NCBI GenBank assembly: GCA_020429185.1
Contig: JAGQLO010000010.1
Coordinates: forward strand, 1 to 38,908
DNA length: 38,908 nucleotides
Direction of reading: 5' to 3'
Source of the DNA: Candidatus Doudnabacteria bacterium
GTDB taxonomy: Bacteria > Patescibacteriota > JABMPQ01 > JAGQLO01
The position numbers and the translations under genes are program-made. Shown here one piece after another: positions 37,589 to 38,908 of the stretch. Within the stretch, counting starts at the first letter, position 1; the number at the start of each line of letters is the position of its first letter. Below the pieces are notes generated by a model, which saw only the letters and a list, made by a program, of their open reading frames with translations, was not told the DNA's origin and searched no databases.

Positions 37589-38908
37589 TTACTCAGCAGC
37601 AATTACTTTTCCTTTTCCAGATCCGAAGGAGTCTTCGGGCAACGAAGAGTCAAGTGCAGCAGCTTCGGCAACAACATCGATAGATGCATGCGTATCACTT
37701 CCAGAAAGTGCTGCCCCACTTATGATCGGCACAAACGTTCCAACCTGTGCACGGCGTGGACGAACTTCTACATCAAATGTTGCTTCCTGCTGCGGCAACG
37801 CGGAGCCCACTTCGGCAGGCAAGAGTCCTACATTCCACACGACAGCTCCAGATGTCTGTTCCAACTCACCCGCTGTAGGTTCACCCAACGCAACAACCTT
37901 TGCACCACTAGCCAAGGTAATCTCAACCTCTGTTGCCTGAACAGCACTTGTTGTATTTGAAAGCACCACACGTACCTGGAACGTCGTCTTTTCATCTTCC
38001 ACGGGAGGAAGCGGACCAGCCCCTAACTGACGCCCTTCTTCATCGTAGTAAAAGACGGCAGCGCCCAATGTGACTTGCGTGCCAATCGGGAACGCAAGTG
38101 TTGCCCCTTCTACCTCCACATCACCTGAGACCGTTGGATCGGAAGCAGCCTGCAGTCGAGGCTTCATCGAAAGCATCAGGTCTGTTTCTCCTGCATCAAC
38201 ATCAGGACGATCTGCAATCGTAAACGAGAACGATAGCTGAGATCCTTTTGTAGGATCTACCTGCTGCAGAGCTTCAAGCGTTTCGGGGGTGAATCGAATC
38301 GTTGTTCCGTTCACAACTTCACCACGCTCTACATGGATCGAAGCCGTATTCAGAGCAGCCACAGAACCCTCTAGCGGAACTTCGATCGTCACATCGTGTA
38401 ACGCTTCAGATCCCGTGTTCTCGAACAACAATTCCATTTCAACAACATCCCCAGGAAGCACTGGAAGAGCGTCTCCGCCATTCATTGTCAGCTCAAGGCG
38501 TGCTCCAACCTCAACAACGGTCACAACATCTTCGCGCGTTTCCTGAATGGCAAACGACCCAGAAGTGCCATTGAACCCAACAGAGGTTACAAACGTCACG
38601 TCTGTTCCAGTATCTCCGTCGAGTGTTCCGACTAATTCAAACTCAGCCGTCTCTCCTGGCTCGAGAACGTCTATCGTCCATCCATCCCGCGGACGCGCAG
38701 GATCGGAAGAAGTTTCGGTAAATCCAGAAGGTGTTTCAACGCGCACCGTGACACGCGTAAGGGCATGAGACTCCTGGTTTGTGACTTTCGCGGTATAAGT
38801 AACGTCGCCCCCCTTAGAAACAGACCCGGGAAGGGAAGTTACAAGTCCAACATTGGAAGAAGCGAGCGCCACGATCACCGACGATTCCTCTCGGAAACTC
38901 GAACTCAC
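37589..38908 (-). CDS. Large repeat-type cell-surface protein, C-terminal part (5' end outside window)
   Basis: At least 439 residues are open to the right edge, so the gene starts outside the window; the GTG at the edge is probably internal. The sequence consists of beta-rich repeats of about 120-150 residues resembling DUF11/CARDB-type extracellular beta-sandwiches: GGDVTYTAKVTNQESHALTRVTVRVETP, GDVVEMELLFENTGSEALHDVTIEVPL and TFQVRVVLSNTTSAVQATEVEITL share a common 'N(T/Q)(G/E)S.AL..V.(I/V).(V/T)' pattern. There are no Cys residues. The C-terminus (GSGKGKVIAAE) has no hydrophobic anchor or sorting motif, so any membrane anchor must be N-terminal. The likely role is a surface or adhesion protein; the ligand is unknown. 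Confidence 0.75.
   Translation of the reverse strand: MSSSFREESSVIVALASSNVGLVTSLPGSVSKGGDVTYTAKVTNQESHALTRVTVRVETPSGFTETSSDPARPRDGWTIDVLEPGETAEFELVGTLDGDTGTDVTFVTSVGFNGTSGSFAIQETREDVVTVVEVGARLELTMNGGDALPVLPGDVVEMELLFENTGSEALHDVTIEVPLEGSVAALNTASIHVERGEVVNGTTIRFTPETLEALQQVDPTKGSQLSFSFTIADRPDVDAGETDLMLSMKPRLQAASDPTVSGDVEVEGATLAFPIGTQVTLGAAVFYYDEEGRQLGAGPLPPVEDEKTTFQVRVVLSNTTSAVQATEVEITLASGAKVVALGEPTAGELEQTSGAVVWNVGLLPAEVGSALPQQEATFDVEVRPRRAQVGTFVPIISGAALSGSDTHASIDVVAEAAALDSSLPEDSFGSGKGKVIAAE

Noticed and set aside
1-38908. CRISPR arrays, insertion sequences, integrases or phage genes
   Set aside because: No regularly spaced direct repeats, transposase, integrase or structural phage genes were found on either strand.
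1-38908. Recoding of UGA as glycine
   Set aside because: UGA ends mfd, metG, the Nudix gene and others at positions matching the family lengths, so the standard bacterial code applies.

Overview
This window looks like chromosomal DNA of a small-genome bacterium, most likely a member of the Candidate Phyla Radiation (Patescibacteria, Parcubacteria-like). That placement is inference. It rests on the mid-range G+C, dense short operons, a GlmU reduced to its uridylyltransferase half, a short Mfd, a repeat-type surface protein, and the absence of Shine-Dalgarno sequences upstream of most genes. TGA is used as a normal stop codon, so the UGA=Gly code of Gracilibacteria/SR1 does not apply.

Layout, left to right. 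Positions 1-2852: the 3' end of pth, a two-CBS protein with an ArsB/NhaD-type ion transporter, and an Fe/Mn superoxide dismutase. Positions 2926-5272: a divergent inositol-phosphatase-fold protein, then a two-gene operon of a DNPH1-like nucleotide hydrolase and a CYTH-CDGSH fusion. Positions 5357-14472: mfd, dprA, a small secreted Cys-rich protein inserted on the opposite strand, topA and a long Rel (ppGpp) enzyme. Positions 14526-16165: parA-parB. Positions 16267-16456: two tRNA-Leu genes. Positions 16525-17937: a divergent pair made of a receiver-like protein and a Nudix hydrolase. Positions 17967-22736: glyA, an MFS transporter, tsaC, a GlmU-like uridylyltransferase and a HAD phosphatase with a His-rich tail. 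Positions 22810-24273: a transglutaminase-fold protein with a decayed second copy of its domain. Positions 24270-35662: leuS, tatD, metG, rsmI, an AI-2E-family permease, an M16 peptidase, a membrane coiled-coil protein, a polytopic membrane protein and an M24 peptidase. Positions 35674-37053: glyS. Positions 37054-37588: a gene-poor stretch that appears to encode a structured RNA of about 380 nt. Positions 37589-38908: the 3' part of a large surface protein.

Two gene styles are visible. Most housekeeping genes have no Shine-Dalgarno sequence, and several (mfd, dprA, rel, the HAD gene, the AI-2E gene, glyS) carry a -10 box ending exactly 6-7 nt before the ATG, which predicts leaderless mRNAs. 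Five other genes (2926-4017, 9350-9790, 16525-17001, 17236-17937, 32538-33602) are single-gene units with strong, well-spaced Shine-Dalgarno sequences. They mostly end in hairpins at or across their stop codons, and three of them are clearly G+C-richer. They interrupt otherwise ordinary neighbourhoods such as dprA-topA and look like acquired cargo.

The most unusual content is the CYTH-CDGSH fusion in operon with a DNPH1 homologue and divergent from mfd, the transglutaminase protein with a pseudo-catalytic repeat, the split between leaderless and Shine-Dalgarno genes, and the unassigned structured RNA upstream of glyS.
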